Notes: generated by a model not told the origin, from the letters alone. Shown: positions 1-7,958, numbered from the stretch's first letter. The stretch is 27,360 nt of DNA from Candidatus Nomurabacteria bacterium (GCA_003518045.1 DOZK01000023.1:1-27360); one strand, 5' to 3'. Program-made: numbers and translations.

Positions 1-31
1 GCGATTAGGGCGAGAATTCAGGTCTTGTCTC

Positions 32-60
32 TTAACTTTTGTCTGTTTTTGTGTTATAAT
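32..60 (+). promoter_or_regulatory. Candidate sigma-70-type promoter upstream of uvrA
   Basis: TTAACT at 32-37 and a perfect TATAAT at 55-60 are separated by 17 nt. A start near 67 would give uvrA a leader of about 155 nt that runs through two palindromic repeats. A second, leaderless-type -10 lies at 210-215, so which one drives uvrA is open. It could also belong to something lost in between. Confidence 0.4.
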
Positions 61-82
61 CCAATACCCTAATTGATGAATT

Positions 83-105
83 AATTTCCAATTATCAATT
101 TCCAA
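83..105. repeat. Short AT repeat of the AATT-CAATTATCAATT family
   Basis: A variant of the same 23-30 bp motif seen at 21556-21585 and 22006-22035, with CC replacing TC at two points. It lies in the uvrA upstream gap. Confidence 0.5.
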
Positions 106-129
106 CCCGCCTTGCTGGCGAGGCAGGTT
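104..129. repeat. Palindromic repeat (CCCGCCTTGC/GGCGAGGCAGG type), copy 1
   Basis: A GC-rich imperfect palindrome in an AT-rich gap. A second copy differing by one base (T to C) lies at 9258-9282 upstream of the FKBP gene. Both are intergenic and in the same orientation. It is a dispersed element of unknown role. Confidence 0.7.
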
Positions 130-142
130 TTCAAAAAATACA

Positions 143-174
143 GACACTGGATTCCCGCCTGCGCGGGAATGACA
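143..174. repeat. Dispersed palindromic repeat (GACACTGGATTCC...GGAATGACA type), GC-rich variant
   Basis: GACACTGG is followed by ATTCCCGC, a short loop and GCGGGAAT, then GACA. It shares the outer GACACTGGATTCC and GGAATGACA parts with the copies at 2896-2974, 11736-11799 and 13932-13998. The ATTCCC-N8-GGGAAT core resembles dRS3-like intergenic repeats known in other bacteria (similarity of form only). Confidence 0.65.
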
Positions 175-209
175 ATCATAAAAGAGTTTAGTGAAATAAA
201 GCAGATAAT

Positions 210-215
210 TAAAAT
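210..215 (+). promoter_or_regulatory. -10-like hexamer TAAAAT, 8 nt before the uvrA start
   Basis: TAAAAT ends 8 nt before the ATG at 224, and no Shine-Dalgarno lies in between. The spacing matches the leaderless arrangement seen at uvrC, the ATP-grasp gene, secG, dnaE and rnhB. No convincing -35 was seen. Confidence 0.4.
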
Positions 216-223
216 CTATCCCC

Positions 224-2848
224 ATGACACCCAAGAAATCCGAAGAAAAAATAGACCATATTGAAAAGATTATTGTGAAAGGTGCTAGGACACATAATTT
301 AAAAAATATCACAGTAGAAATGCCTCGTCATAAGATGATTGTATTTACTGGTCTCTCTGGTTCTGGAAAATCATCACTTGCATTCGATACTATTTTTGCT
401 GAAGGACAACGTCGTTATGTTGAATCTCTTTCAGCTTATGCTCGACAATTTTTAACACAATTACAAAAGCCAGACGTAGATGAAATCATCGGACTTTCTC
501 CAGCTATATCAATTGACCAAAAATCAGCAGGCCGAAACCCTCGCTCAACAGTTGCAACTATTACAGAAATTTATGATTATCTCCGTGTTTTATATGCACG
601 TGTCGGTAAGCCTTATTGTGTAGAATGTGGCTCAAAAATTCAAAAACTTTCTAATGAAGAAATTATGCATTTCATTTTGGATAAAGTGAAAAAGGTTGAT
701 GATAAAAAAAGTAAAAAAGAAATAATGGGCGTAGAATTTTCTCACGCCGAATTACATATACTTTCACCACTTGTGCGTGGAAGAAAAGGGGAACATTATC
801 AAATGCTTTATGACATGCTTGGAAAAGGTTATACAGAGGCAGTTGTTGATGGTAAGCGTTATTCTCTTCGTGAACAAATAGTGCTTTCCAAAACTAAAAA
901 ACATGAAATCTCAATCGTGGTGGACTCTATCGCACTTGATGATTTCCGCCACAAAAATACAGAGAAGGATGCCATGATTAGATTATCAGAAGCAATTGAA
1001 AGAGCTCTTCATGAATCAAATGGATTACTTGAAGTAGAAATACTTGGCGATAAAACAATTATGAGTAATAAGTTTTCTTGTGCGAATTGTGGATTTTCAT
1101 TTCCAGAAATTGAGCCTCGTTTATTTTCTTTCAATTCGCCATATGGAGCATGTCCGTCATGTAATGGTTTAGGTACAAAATATTTTGGTGGATTAGATGA
1201 GTGTGATGTTTGTTCTGGTAAACGCTTAAGACCAGAGGCATTAAATGTATATTTAGATGATGTAGAAAAAATAAACATTGTTGATATAACAGCTCTTTCT
1301 ATACAAGACGCATTAACATATTTTGAGAGGCTTCCACTTTCAAAAAAGGAACAAGAAATTGCATCCGTTGTGATAAAAGAAATTGAATCAAGATTAAAGT
1401 TTATGTTAAATGTTGGACTTAATTATTTAGCATTAAATAGAAAAGCAGACACGCTCTCAGGTGGAGAAGCGCAACGCATAAGATTGGCTTCACAACTTGG
1501 CTCACAATTAGTTGGTGCGCTTTATGTATTGGATGAACCAACGATTGGACTTCATCAACGTGATAATGAAAGGTTAATAAAAACCCTTACTCATTTAAAA
1601 GATATTGGAAATACAATTATCATTGTTGAGCATGATGAGGATACAATTTTTGCATCAGATTATATTGTAGATATTGGACCGAAAGCTGGAGTTCACGGTG
1701 GTGAAGTTGTCGTGTCTGGATATTTAGATGAATTATTAACCGCACCAAGAAACAAATCCGGCAGTGTAACTTTGGCATATCTTCGTGGTGAAAAAGAAAT
1801 ACCAGTTCCAGCTCGCCGGGATCACGACAAGGGTACGCTTCGCATTACTGGTGGAAACATATTTAACATTAAAGGAATGAATGTGAATGTGCCATTGGGA
1901 AGAATGACTGCTATTACTGGAGTTTCTGGCTCTGGTAAAAGTTCTTTGATGTATGAGATTTTATACAAGAATTTACTTGCAAGATTAGAGCGTCGTAATC
2001 GCTCAGCAAAAATATATAATTGCGAAACATTTTCGGGTACAGAATATTTGTCTCGTGTTGTGTTAATAGACCAGGGGGCAATTGGTCGCACACCAAGAAG
2101 TAACCCTGCAACATATACTGGAGCGTGGACTCACATACGCGACTTATTCGCAGAAAGCGAAGAGGCCAGAATTCGTGGCTGGAAGCCGTCGAGATTTTCT
2201 TTTAATGTGAAAGGTGGACGTTGTGAAGTTTGTCAGGGTAATGGCGAGATAGCTGTTGAGATGCATTTCCTTCCAACTGTTTATGTGGAGTGTGATGTTT
2301 GTTTGGGAAAAAGATTTATGAAAGAAACATTGGAAGTTAAATGGAAAGGAAAAAGTATTTATGATGTTTTGTGTATGACAGTCGAAGAATCTTTAACTTT
2401 CTTTTATGATATTCCAGCGGTGTATGACAGAGTAAAAACTTTGTCAGATGTAGGGTTAGGATATTTGGAACTCGGTCAATCAGCAACAACACTCTCAGGT
2501 GGTGAGGCTCAGCGTGTAAAAATTTCTTCAGAACTTTATCGTCCACATGTAGAAAAAACAATTTATCTTTTAGACGAACCATCTATCGGACTTCATTATG
2601 AAGATATTGTTAAACTGCTCGAGATTTTAAATAAATTAGTTGATAAAGGAAATACTGTAGTTCTGATTGAACACAATTTAGATATTGTAAAATCTGCTGA
2701 TCATATTATTGATATTGGACCTGAGGGTGGAGTAGGAGGTGGAAAAATTGTTGCGACAGGAAATCCAGAGCAGGTGGCGTCAAATCCGAAATCTTACACA
2801 GGGCAGTACCTTAAGAAGGTTTTAAAGAGAAAGAAAGTAAGTCCGTAA
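224..2848 (+). CDS. uvrA: UvrABC excinuclease subunit A (shortened)
   Basis: UvrA is the DNA damage sensor of nucleotide excision repair, a dimeric tandem ABC ATPase that loads UvrB at lesions. The first ATPase has its P-loop at residues 43-50 (GLSGSGKS), a LSGGEAQR signature near 410 and Walker B LYVLDEPTIGLH near 435. The second has its P-loop at 566-573 (GVSGSGKS), signature near 757 and LDEPSIGLH near 783. Zinc-binding cysteines C286/C289/C310/C313 and C667/C670/C690/C693 are intact; the second set is CX2C-X19-CX2C. At 874 residues it is shorter than the usual 940 or so. The segment between C313 and the C327-DVC-C330 motif is only 13 residues, whereas E. coli has about 120, so roughly 110 residues of the first signature domain are absent while the flanks align without a break. 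uvrC lies 0.8 kb downstream; uvrB is not in the window. Identification is certain; the effect of the deletion is unknown. Confidence 0.97.
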   Translation: MTPKKSEEKIDHIEKIIVKGARTHNLKNITVEMPRHKMIVFTGLSGSGKSSLAFDTIFAEGQRRYVESLSAYARQFLTQLQKPDVDEIIGLSPAISIDQKSAGRNPRSTVATITEIYDYLRVLYARVGKPYCVECGSKIQKLSNEEIMHFILDKVKKVDDKKSKKEIMGVEFSHAELHILSPLVRGRKGEHYQMLYDMLGKGYTEAVVDGKRYSLREQIVLSKTKKHEISIVVDSIALDDFRHKNTEKDAMIRLSEAIERALHESNGLLEVEILGDKTIMSNKFSCANCGFSFPEIEPRLFSFNSPYGACPSCNGLGTKYFGGLDECDVCSGKRLRPEALNVYLDDVEKINIVDITALSIQDALTYFERLPLSKKEQEIASVVIKEIESRLKFMLNVGLNYLALNRKADTLSGGEAQRIRLASQLGSQLVGALYVLDEPTIGLHQRDNERLIKTLTHLKDIGNTIIIVEHDEDTIFASDYIVDIGPKAGVHGGEVVVSGYLDELLTAPRNKSGSVTLAYLRGEKEIPVPARRDHDKGTLRITGGNIFNIKGMNVNVPLGRMTAITGVSGSGKSSLMYEILYKNLLARLERRNRSAKIYNCETFSGTEYLSRVVLIDQGAIGRTPRSNPATYTGAWTHIRDLFAESEEARIRGWKPSRFSFNVKGGRCEVCQGNGEIAVEMHFLPTVYVECDVCLGKRFMKETLEVKWKGKSIYDVLCMTVEESLTFFYDIPAVYDRVKTLSDVGLGYLELGQSATTLSGGEAQRVKISSELYRPHVEKTIYLLDEPSIGLHYEDIVKLLEILNKLVDKGNTVVLIEHNLDIVKSADHIIDIGPEGGVGGGKIVATGNPEQVASNPKSYTGQYLKKVLKRKKVSP

Positions 2849-2877
2849 AGTCTATAAAGTCCATAAAGTCGAAAGTG
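2847..2877. repeat. Short-period AAAGTC(TAT/CAT) repeat at the uvrA stop
   Basis: Three to four degenerate units of about 10 nt (AAAGTCTATA, AAAGTCCATA, AAAGTCGAAAG) begin at the uvrA stop codon. Related tracts follow or precede genes at 9830-9855, 10959-10995 and 17745-17783. Confidence 0.6.
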
Positions 2878-2895
2878 AATACAAATTCTATTGCA

Positions 2896-2974
2896 TGTCA
2901 TTCCAACGAAAGTTGGAATCCAGTGTCCACTGAAACATAAGACACTGGATCCTGATTTTCATCAGGATGACACA
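2896..2974. repeat. Composite dispersed palindromic repeat
   Basis: Two hairpin modules face each other. The left (2896-2929) pairs TTCCAAC with GTTGGAA and ends CCAGTGTCCA. The right (2941-2974) starts GACACTGGATCC and pairs CCTGAT with ATCAGG. The whole is roughly symmetrical, starting TGTCAT and ending ATGACACA. A reverse-oriented relative lies at 11736-11799. Confidence 0.7.
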
Positions 2975-2999
2975 TAATATTATTTAAAAAAATAGGAAT

Positions 3000-3024
3000 A
3001 AAAAAAAGCCACACGGAGGTGGCT
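3000..3024 (-). terminator. Rho-independent terminator of the small minus-strand gene
   Basis: On the minus strand AGCCAC, a 6-nt loop and GTGGCT form a perfect stem followed directly by a run of about eight T. It begins 25 nt after the stop codon of the gene at 3050-3484, in the right orientation to end that transcript. Confidence 0.85.
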
Positions 3025-3049
3025 TGATGCAGAGTGGCTGTGCAGGGAT

Positions 3050-3484
3050 TTACTTCCCAGCAACAATGCCAGCTGCCGTTAAGAAATTTTTCAAGTCTTG
3101 GCGTTCTACGACGGCATAAGACCGTTTGTTCCTTAGCCAGAGTTTGACTTTGGTAACACTTTTGTCTCCACTATTTGCCAGTGACAACAAGTGGCCTTTG
3201 TCGACCAGTTCACTTATAGAAGTCGCAGTGTGGTTGATGGAGACCGTTCCATTGCCGCGTAGAAAAAGATTTAACTTTCCCAGTACTTTACCAATACTGA
3301 AGGGTATTTCACCCGACCGTTTTGGGAAAGTTATCTGAGTTTTGCCAGGCTCACGAAGCTTGGCTATCGTTGGGTGCCTCGCCTGTGATTTGAACCGTTC
3401 AAGGGGTGTCGGTCTGGTTTCTGTGGATGTATCTCCACCTTTAGAACTTTGCTCAGATTGCTCTGAGCCCTTTTTAGTTGCCAT
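3050..3484 (-). CDS. Hypothetical basic protein, 144 residues
   Basis: I do not recognise this protein. The ATG at 3484 is preferred because GAGG lies 8 nt upstream (the clearest Shine-Dalgarno in the window) and a TATAAA -10 candidate at 3521-3526 lies just before it; the longer reading from 3538 would contain that promoter. The first 40 or so residues are low-complexity (Ser/Gln/Glu/Thr/Lys) and probably disordered. A Lys/Arg-rich middle follows. The C-terminal 75 residues are better structured: a stretch with TSISELVDKGHLLSLAN, then KVKLWLRNKRSYAVVERQDL, ending in AAGIVAGK. Its own promoter, ribosome site and terminator argue that it is a real single-gene unit. It lies between uvrA and uvrC but is transcribed against them, so no repair role should be assumed. 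The C-terminal part could be a small nucleic-acid-binding fold, but this is a guess. Confidence 0.75.
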   Translation of the reverse strand: MATKKGSEQSEQSSKGGDTSTETRPTPLERFKSQARHPTIAKLREPGKTQITFPKRSGEIPFSIGKVLGKLNLFLRGNGTVSINHTATSISELVDKGHLLSLANSGDKSVTKVKLWLRNKRSYAVVERQDLKNFLTAAGIVAGK

Positions 3485-3520
3485 GAAAAGAACCTCAATG
3501 TTTTTTTGATTTAACCCCAT

Positions 3521-3526
3521 TTTATA
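3521..3526 (-). promoter_or_regulatory. -10-like TATAAA for the small minus-strand gene
   Basis: TATAAA on the minus strand is followed about 37 nt later by the start codon at 3484, leaving a leader of about 30 nt that carries the GAGG ribosome site. No clear -35 was seen. Confidence 0.4.
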
Positions 3527-3579
3527 GGGATTTGCCATCGCTTCTGATACTATTGGTTTGCCGACTTAACGGTTAACCA

Positions 3580-3608
3580 TGTACAAGAGCGACATTTCAT
3601 TGTATAAT
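3580..3608 (+). promoter_or_regulatory. uvrC promoter, leaderless type
   Basis: TATAAT at 3603-3608 ends 7 nt before the ATG at 3616. TGTACA at 3580-3585 (four of six matches to TTGACA) is spaced 17 nt from it. Transcription would start at or next to the start codon. The spacer holds CAAGAGCGAC (3584-3593), repeated inside the hairpin that follows uvrC. Confidence 0.65.
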
Positions 3609-3615
3609 ATTTTAA

Positions 3616-4830
3616 ATGAAAAAGCAAGAGTTAGTTACAACCAAACTTCCTGATAATCCAGGGGTTTATTTCTTTAGAGATAGCGAAGATAATATCCTTT
3701 ATATTGGAAAGGCGACATCACTCTCAGATAGAGTTAAAAGTTATTTTTCTAATGACTTAATAAAAACACGTGGTTTAAGATTAGTCGGAATGGTCGCAGC
3801 CGCGCATCATGTAACTTTCCAAGAAACTGACAGCGTACTTGAAGCGTTATTACTTGAGAGTAAATTAATTAAAGATAATAATCCATCATATAATACAAAA
3901 GAAAAAGATGATAAAAGTTTTACTTGCGTAGTAATAACTAAAGAAAAATTTCCAAGAGTTCTCACTCTTCGTATCCGCGATTTTGAAAAACGATTTACCA
4001 AAAAAGAAACACTCGCTGTCTATGGCCCATTTGCATCTCTCACACAATTGAAAGAGGCGATGAAAATAATTCGTAAAATGTTTCCGTATCGTGATAGATG
4101 TGAGTTTAATCAAATTAAGCCTTGCTTCAATGCGCAAATAAAACTTTGTCCAGGAGTATGTGTTGGTGCCATAACTGAAACAGAATATAAAAAGAATATT
4201 TCAAATATTAGAAAATTCTTCGAAGGTAAAAAAACAGACATCAAAAAATCTTTAGAAAAAGAAATGCATAATTATGCAAAGAAAAATTTATTTGAAAAGG
4301 CGGGACAAATTCGTAATACACTTTTTGCATTAGATCATATTAAAGATGTTAATTTAATTAAGGACGACAATGTAACTTCTTTTAAAGATAAAAATTTTCG
4401 CATTGAGTCGTATGACGTCGCACATATTTCTGGAACATCGCGCGTGGGTGTGATGACGGTAATTGAAGGTAAAGAAAAAAATACAGATGAGTATAGAAAA
4501 TTTAAATTACCAGAAAATATAAATGATGACTATGCAGGCCTTAGAGAAATTTTAACGAGAAGATTTTCACATAAAGAATGGCGTTACCCTGACTTAATTG
4601 TTATAGATGGTGGCATAGCACATAAGCAAACAGCAGAAAAAACATTGGCTGGACTAGGTATTTCTATACCTTGTGTCTCTGTTGTTAAAGATGCTCATCA
4701 CAAGCCAAAAGACATTTTGGGACGAAAGGAATATGTGGATTACCATACAAAGGAAATATTTTTGGGTAATGGGGAGGCACATAGATTTGCCATAGGCTAT
4801 CATAAACGCTTACGAGATAAGCGTATCTAA
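3616..4830 (+). CDS. uvrC: UvrABC excinuclease subunit C, without helix-hairpin-helix domains
   Basis: UvrC makes both incisions around a UvrB-bound lesion. The N-terminal GIY-YIG nuclease spans residues 10-95 (GVY at 16-18, YIG at 29-31, R39, and the glutamate-rich helix ETDSVLEALLLESKLI). A UVR (UvrB-binding) helix pair lies near 210-242. The RNase H-like endonuclease domain follows, with the expected catalytic triad D267 (SYDVAHISG), D331 (VIDGG) and H389 (EAHRF); spacings of 64 and 58 resemble those in Thermotoga UvrC. The protein stops 15 residues after H389, at 404 residues rather than about 600, so the tandem HhH DNA-binding domain is wholly missing. There is no downstream remnant, which suggests natural architecture and not a recent truncation. 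Two hairpins lie at its 3' end (4806-4824 in the coding region, 4847-4869 after the stop). Confidence 0.96.
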   Translation: MKKQELVTTKLPDNPGVYFFRDSEDNILYIGKATSLSDRVKSYFSNDLIKTRGLRLVGMVAAAHHVTFQETDSVLEALLLESKLIKDNNPSYNTKEKDDKSFTCVVITKEKFPRVLTLRIRDFEKRFTKKETLAVYGPFASLTQLKEAMKIIRKMFPYRDRCEFNQIKPCFNAQIKLCPGVCVGAITETEYKKNISNIRKFFEGKKTDIKKSLEKEMHNYAKKNLFEKAGQIRNTLFALDHIKDVNLIKDDNVTSFKDKNFRIESYDVAHISGTSRVGVMTVIEGKEKNTDEYRKFKLPENINDDYAGLREILTRRFSHKEWRYPDLIVIDGGIAHKQTAEKTLAGLGISIPCVSVVKDAHHKPKDILGRKEYVDYHTKEIFLGNGEAHRFAIGYHKRLRDKRI

Positions 4831-4846
4831 ACCAAGTATTTGGAGT

Positions 4847-4869
4847 ATGTCAAGAGCGACTCTTGACAT
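4847..4869 (+). terminator. Perfect hairpin after uvrC (terminator-like or operator)
   Basis: Ten-bp arms (ATGTCAAGAG and its exact complement) flank a 3-nt CGA loop, 16 nt after the uvrC stop. There is no proper T tract, only TCAAAATATAG, so intrinsic termination would be weak. A second stem (ACGCTTA/TAAGCGT, 4806-4824) overlaps the last uvrC codons. The arm plus loop CAAGAGCGAC also occurs in the uvrC promoter spacer, so a regulatory site is an alternative. Confidence 0.5.
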
Positions 4870-4910
4870 CAAAATATAGACAAAAAAGTGTATTCCAGGG
4901 TCATTTTATA

Positions 4911-4916
4911 TATACT
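4911..4916 (+). promoter_or_regulatory. -10-like TATACT upstream of nrdA
   Basis: TATACT lies about 35 nt before the nrdA start. No strong -35 and no NrdR-box pair of the ACACTATATATAGTGT type was recognised in the gap, although the TATATATACT run is AT-alternating. Confidence 0.3.
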
Positions 4917-4951
4917 GAATATATTAAAAATGTAATGAAAATGAAACGTGT

Positions 4952-7861
4952 ATGTCTATTTTACAAACGGTTAAGAAGAGAAATGGTGAGATAGTTTCTT
5001 TCGAACAAGGTAAGGTTGAGAGCGCATTAAAGAAAGCGTTTGTAAGTGTTACAAGAGATGAGAAGGCAGAGTTATGTAAAAGAATTACGGAACTAGTTGT
5101 TAAGGAAGTTGAACTCGAAGTAATAACTCGCGAAGGTTATGTGCCAAGTGTTGAACATATACAAGACATAGTAGAGAAGCATATTATGAGTGCTGGATTT
5201 TTTGATGTTGCAAAGCATTATATTATTTATCGTTTCGAACATCAGAAAATGCGTGAAGAAAAGAAACAAGAAGTTTTAGAAAAAGTAGAAGAGGGAGGAC
5301 TAATGATTACAAAGAGAAATGGTACGCCAGAAAGATTTAATATTGAAAAAGTTAGAAAGTCAGTTATGAATGTAGTGGCCGGTTATGAGAAAGATATTAA
5401 TGTCGAGCAAATTGTAAATCAAGTGAAGCAAGAAGTTTATGAAGGAATGACTACGAAAGAAATTCGAAAGGCACTTATCATGACAATCCGTTCAATGATT
5501 GAGCAAGACCCAGCATATTCATTCGTAGCATCACGCATGGTGCTTCAATCTATTAATGTTGATTTACTCGGAGACTCACTTGATTACAATCGTATCGACG
5601 AACAATATAAAGAAGTTTTTGTTAAGGGAATTAATTTCGGAGTTGAAAAAGGATATTTGGATATTCGCATGAAGAATTTTGATTTGAACCGTTTAGCAAA
5701 TGCTCTCGTACGCTCACGGGATGAATTATTTATGTATCTTGGCTCACAAACTTTATATGAAAGATATTTAGTTCGCGATGTCGAAGGCACTGGAAATATT
5801 TATGAAAACATTCAAGGATTTTGGATGCGTGTTGCTATGGGTGTTGCACTTTCAGAAAAAGAAATGGATAGAACAACTCGCGCGATAGAATTCTATGAAG
5901 CGATGTCTAATCTTCGTTTCGTGCCGTCATCACCTACACTTTTCCACGCTGGAACAAAGCATCCACAACTCTCAAGTTGTTACTTGAACACAGTCGGGGA
6001 TTCTCTCGAAAGTATTTTTAAAGTTTTCTCAGATAATGCTCAATTGTCAAAATGGGCAGGCGGAATAGGGACAAATTGGACTTCCGTACGTGCTTCAGGC
6101 TCACTAGTGAAAAAGTCTGGCATTAAATCAAATGGAATTATTCCATTTCTAAAAATTGCGAACGACGTAACTGTAGCTATTAATCGTTCAGGCCGTCGTC
6201 GTGGTGCTACATGTGTTTATCTTGAGAATTGGCATTATGATGTTGAAGAATTTTTGGAACTTCGTAAAAATACAGGGGATGAAAGACGCCGTACGCATGA
6301 CATGGATACAGCACTTTGGATTTCTGATTTATTTATGAAGCGCGCACAGGAAGACGGAGACTGGACACTTTTTTCACCAGAGGAAGTTCCTGAATTAGCA
6401 GAGACTTATGGAAAAGTTTTCGAAGGACATTACACCAGATATGAAGCACTTGCAAAAGACGGCAAGATGAAGATTTATAAAAGCATGAAAGCTCGCGAGC
6501 TTTGGAGAAAGATGGTTACAATGCTTTATGAAACTGGACATCCATGGATTACATGGAAAGACCCGTCAAATGTGCGTTCACCTCAAGACCATGTTGGAGT
6601 AGTTCATAATTCAAATCTTTGTACAGAAATTACATTAAATAATTCCGAAGAAGAAACAGCCGTCTGTAATTTGGGTTCATTAAATTATCAGAGACTTATT
6701 CGTGATGGAAAGTTCGACACTGATTTAGTTGCTCAAACTGTAAAAACTGGAATGAGAATGTTGGACAATGTTATTGATGTTAACTTTTATCCGACAGTAG
6801 AAGCAGAGCGAAGTAATATGCGTCATCGTCCAGTTGGAATGGGACTTATGGGATTTCATGATGCACTATATATGATGGATATTAATTTCGACTCGCAGGA
6901 AGCAGTTTCATTTGCTGATGAGTCAATGGAATTAATTTCTTATCACGCGATTTTAACTTCTGCAGAATTGGCTCGTGAGCGCGGAGCATATTCATCTTAC
7001 AAAGGAAGTAAATGGGATAGGGGAATATTTCCAGTGGATACAATAAATCTTTTGGAAGAAACTCGTGGTAAAACTATAGACATAGAAAAAGGTGGAAAGA
7101 TGGATTGGACACCGGTGCGTAATACAGTAAAAGAATTCGGTATGCGTAATTCTAATTGTATGGCCATGGCACCGACTGCTACTATTTCCAATATTGTTGG
7201 TTCTGTTCCAACAATTGAGCCGATATACAAAAACATTTATGTGAAGTCAAATATGAATGGTGAGTTTATTATTATTAATCCATACCTTGTTTCTGACTTG
7301 AAAAAGCTGGGTCTTTGGGATTTTGAAATGATTGGAATGCTTAAATATCATGATGGGTCAGTTCGCGATATTCCTACAATTCCTCAGCATTTGAAGGATA
7401 AATATAAAGAAGTTTTCCAAATTGAACCATCATGGTTATTAAAGTCCGCGGCTCATAGAGGAAAGTGGGTTGATCAATCGCAGTCATTGAATATTTATTT
7501 CGCAGGAACTTCAGGGCGAGAATTAGCTGGAGTTTATGAATATGCTTGGTCATTAGGATTAAAGACAACATATTATTTACGTTCACTTGGCGCGTCTCAA
7601 GTTGAGAAATCAACAGTGAATGCTTCCGAGTTCGGTTCGACTCATAAACGTGTAGACGGTGAACATGATACTTCATCTGTTGCATCAGTTGGTGAAATAC
7701 TTTCTGCATCACCATCAGCGACACTTATACCATCGAACATGCCAATGTCTTCTGCGACACCAACATCGGCTGACGTGGAAGCAATGAAAGTTTTTGAGCA
7801 GTCTGTGAATAAATTTAATATCACAAAAATGCCAGAAGCGCATTGCGACGGATGTGAATAG
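4952..7861 (+). CDS. nrdA: Class I ribonucleoside-diphosphate reductase, alpha subunit
   Basis: NrdA reduces ribonucleoside diphosphates to deoxy forms using a radical delivered by NrdB. Two successive ATP-cone allosteric domains are visible (about residues 4-95 and 115-205, starting KKRNGEIVSFEQGK and TKRNGTPERFNIEK). The catalytic barrel has C343 (LSSCYLN) and C572 (AVCNLGSLN) as the redox pair, and N555/C557/E559 (NLCTEI) as the active site. The radical-relay tyrosine pair is Y874-Y875 (TTYYLRSLGA). The C-terminal shuttle thiols are C965/C968 (CDGC) at the end of a Ser/Ala/Pro/Thr-rich linker of about 65 residues. The 969-residue length exceeds the 760 or so of E. coli NrdA because of the extra ATP cone, the linker and an enlarged N-terminal part. 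nrdB follows after 97 nt on the same strand. No Shine-Dalgarno precedes the ATG. Confidence 0.97.
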   Translation: MSILQTVKKRNGEIVSFEQGKVESALKKAFVSVTRDEKAELCKRITELVVKEVELEVITREGYVPSVEHIQDIVEKHIMSAGFFDVAKHYIIYRFEHQKMREEKKQEVLEKVEEGGLMITKRNGTPERFNIEKVRKSVMNVVAGYEKDINVEQIVNQVKQEVYEGMTTKEIRKALIMTIRSMIEQDPAYSFVASRMVLQSINVDLLGDSLDYNRIDEQYKEVFVKGINFGVEKGYLDIRMKNFDLNRLANALVRSRDELFMYLGSQTLYERYLVRDVEGTGNIYENIQGFWMRVAMGVALSEKEMDRTTRAIEFYEAMSNLRFVPSSPTLFHAGTKHPQLSSCYLNTVGDSLESIFKVFSDNAQLSKWAGGIGTNWTSVRASGSLVKKSGIKSNGIIPFLKIANDVTVAINRSGRRRGATCVYLENWHYDVEEFLELRKNTGDERRRTHDMDTALWISDLFMKRAQEDGDWTLFSPEEVPELAETYGKVFEGHYTRYEALAKDGKMKIYKSMKARELWRKMVTMLYETGHPWITWKDPSNVRSPQDHVGVVHNSNLCTEITLNNSEEETAVCNLGSLNYQRLIRDGKFDTDLVAQTVKTGMRMLDNVIDVNFYPTVEAERSNMRHRPVGMGLMGFHDALYMMDINFDSQEAVSFADESMELISYHAILTSAELARERGAYSSYKGSKWDRGIFPVDTINLLEETRGKTIDIEKGGKMDWTPVRNTVKEFGMRNSNCMAMAPTATISNIVGSVPTIEPIYKNIYVKSNMNGEFIIINPYLVSDLKKLGLWDFEMIGMLKYHDGSVRDIPTIPQHLKDKYKEVFQIEPSWLLKSAAHRGKWVDQSQSLNIYFAGTSGRELAGVYEYAWSLGLKTTYYLRSLGASQVEKSTVNASEFGSTHKRVDGEHDTSSVASVGEILSASPSATLIPSNMPMSSATPTSADVEAMKVFEQSVNKFNITKMPEAHCDGCE

Positions 7862-7921
7862 AGTAGCAGATAGTAGAAAGTAATTAGCAAAAAGAAAGCC
7901 CAACACAAAGAAGTATCTTCA

Positions 7922-7951
7922 ATAAAAATTAAAAATTAGAAATTAAAAATT
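7922..7951. repeat. AATTAAAAATTAGAAATTAAAAATTAA-type AT repeat between nrdA and nrdB
   Basis: A tract of degenerate 9-10 nt units (AAAAATTA, GAAATTA). Related tracts lie at 9233-9256, 11689-11716 and 11858-11884. It fills the last part of the nrdA-nrdB gap up to the nrdB start. Confidence 0.5.
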
Positions 7952-7958
7952 AACTTAT

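Noticed and set aside
3485..3538. Longer start (3538) of the small minus-strand gene
   Set aside because: The extension contains the likely -10 element and the Shine-Dalgarno serves the 3484 ATG.
4870..4951. NrdR box pair upstream of nrdA
   Set aside because: The gap is AT-rich and contains TATATATACT, but no pair of 16-bp NrdR palindromes at the proper spacing could be recognised.
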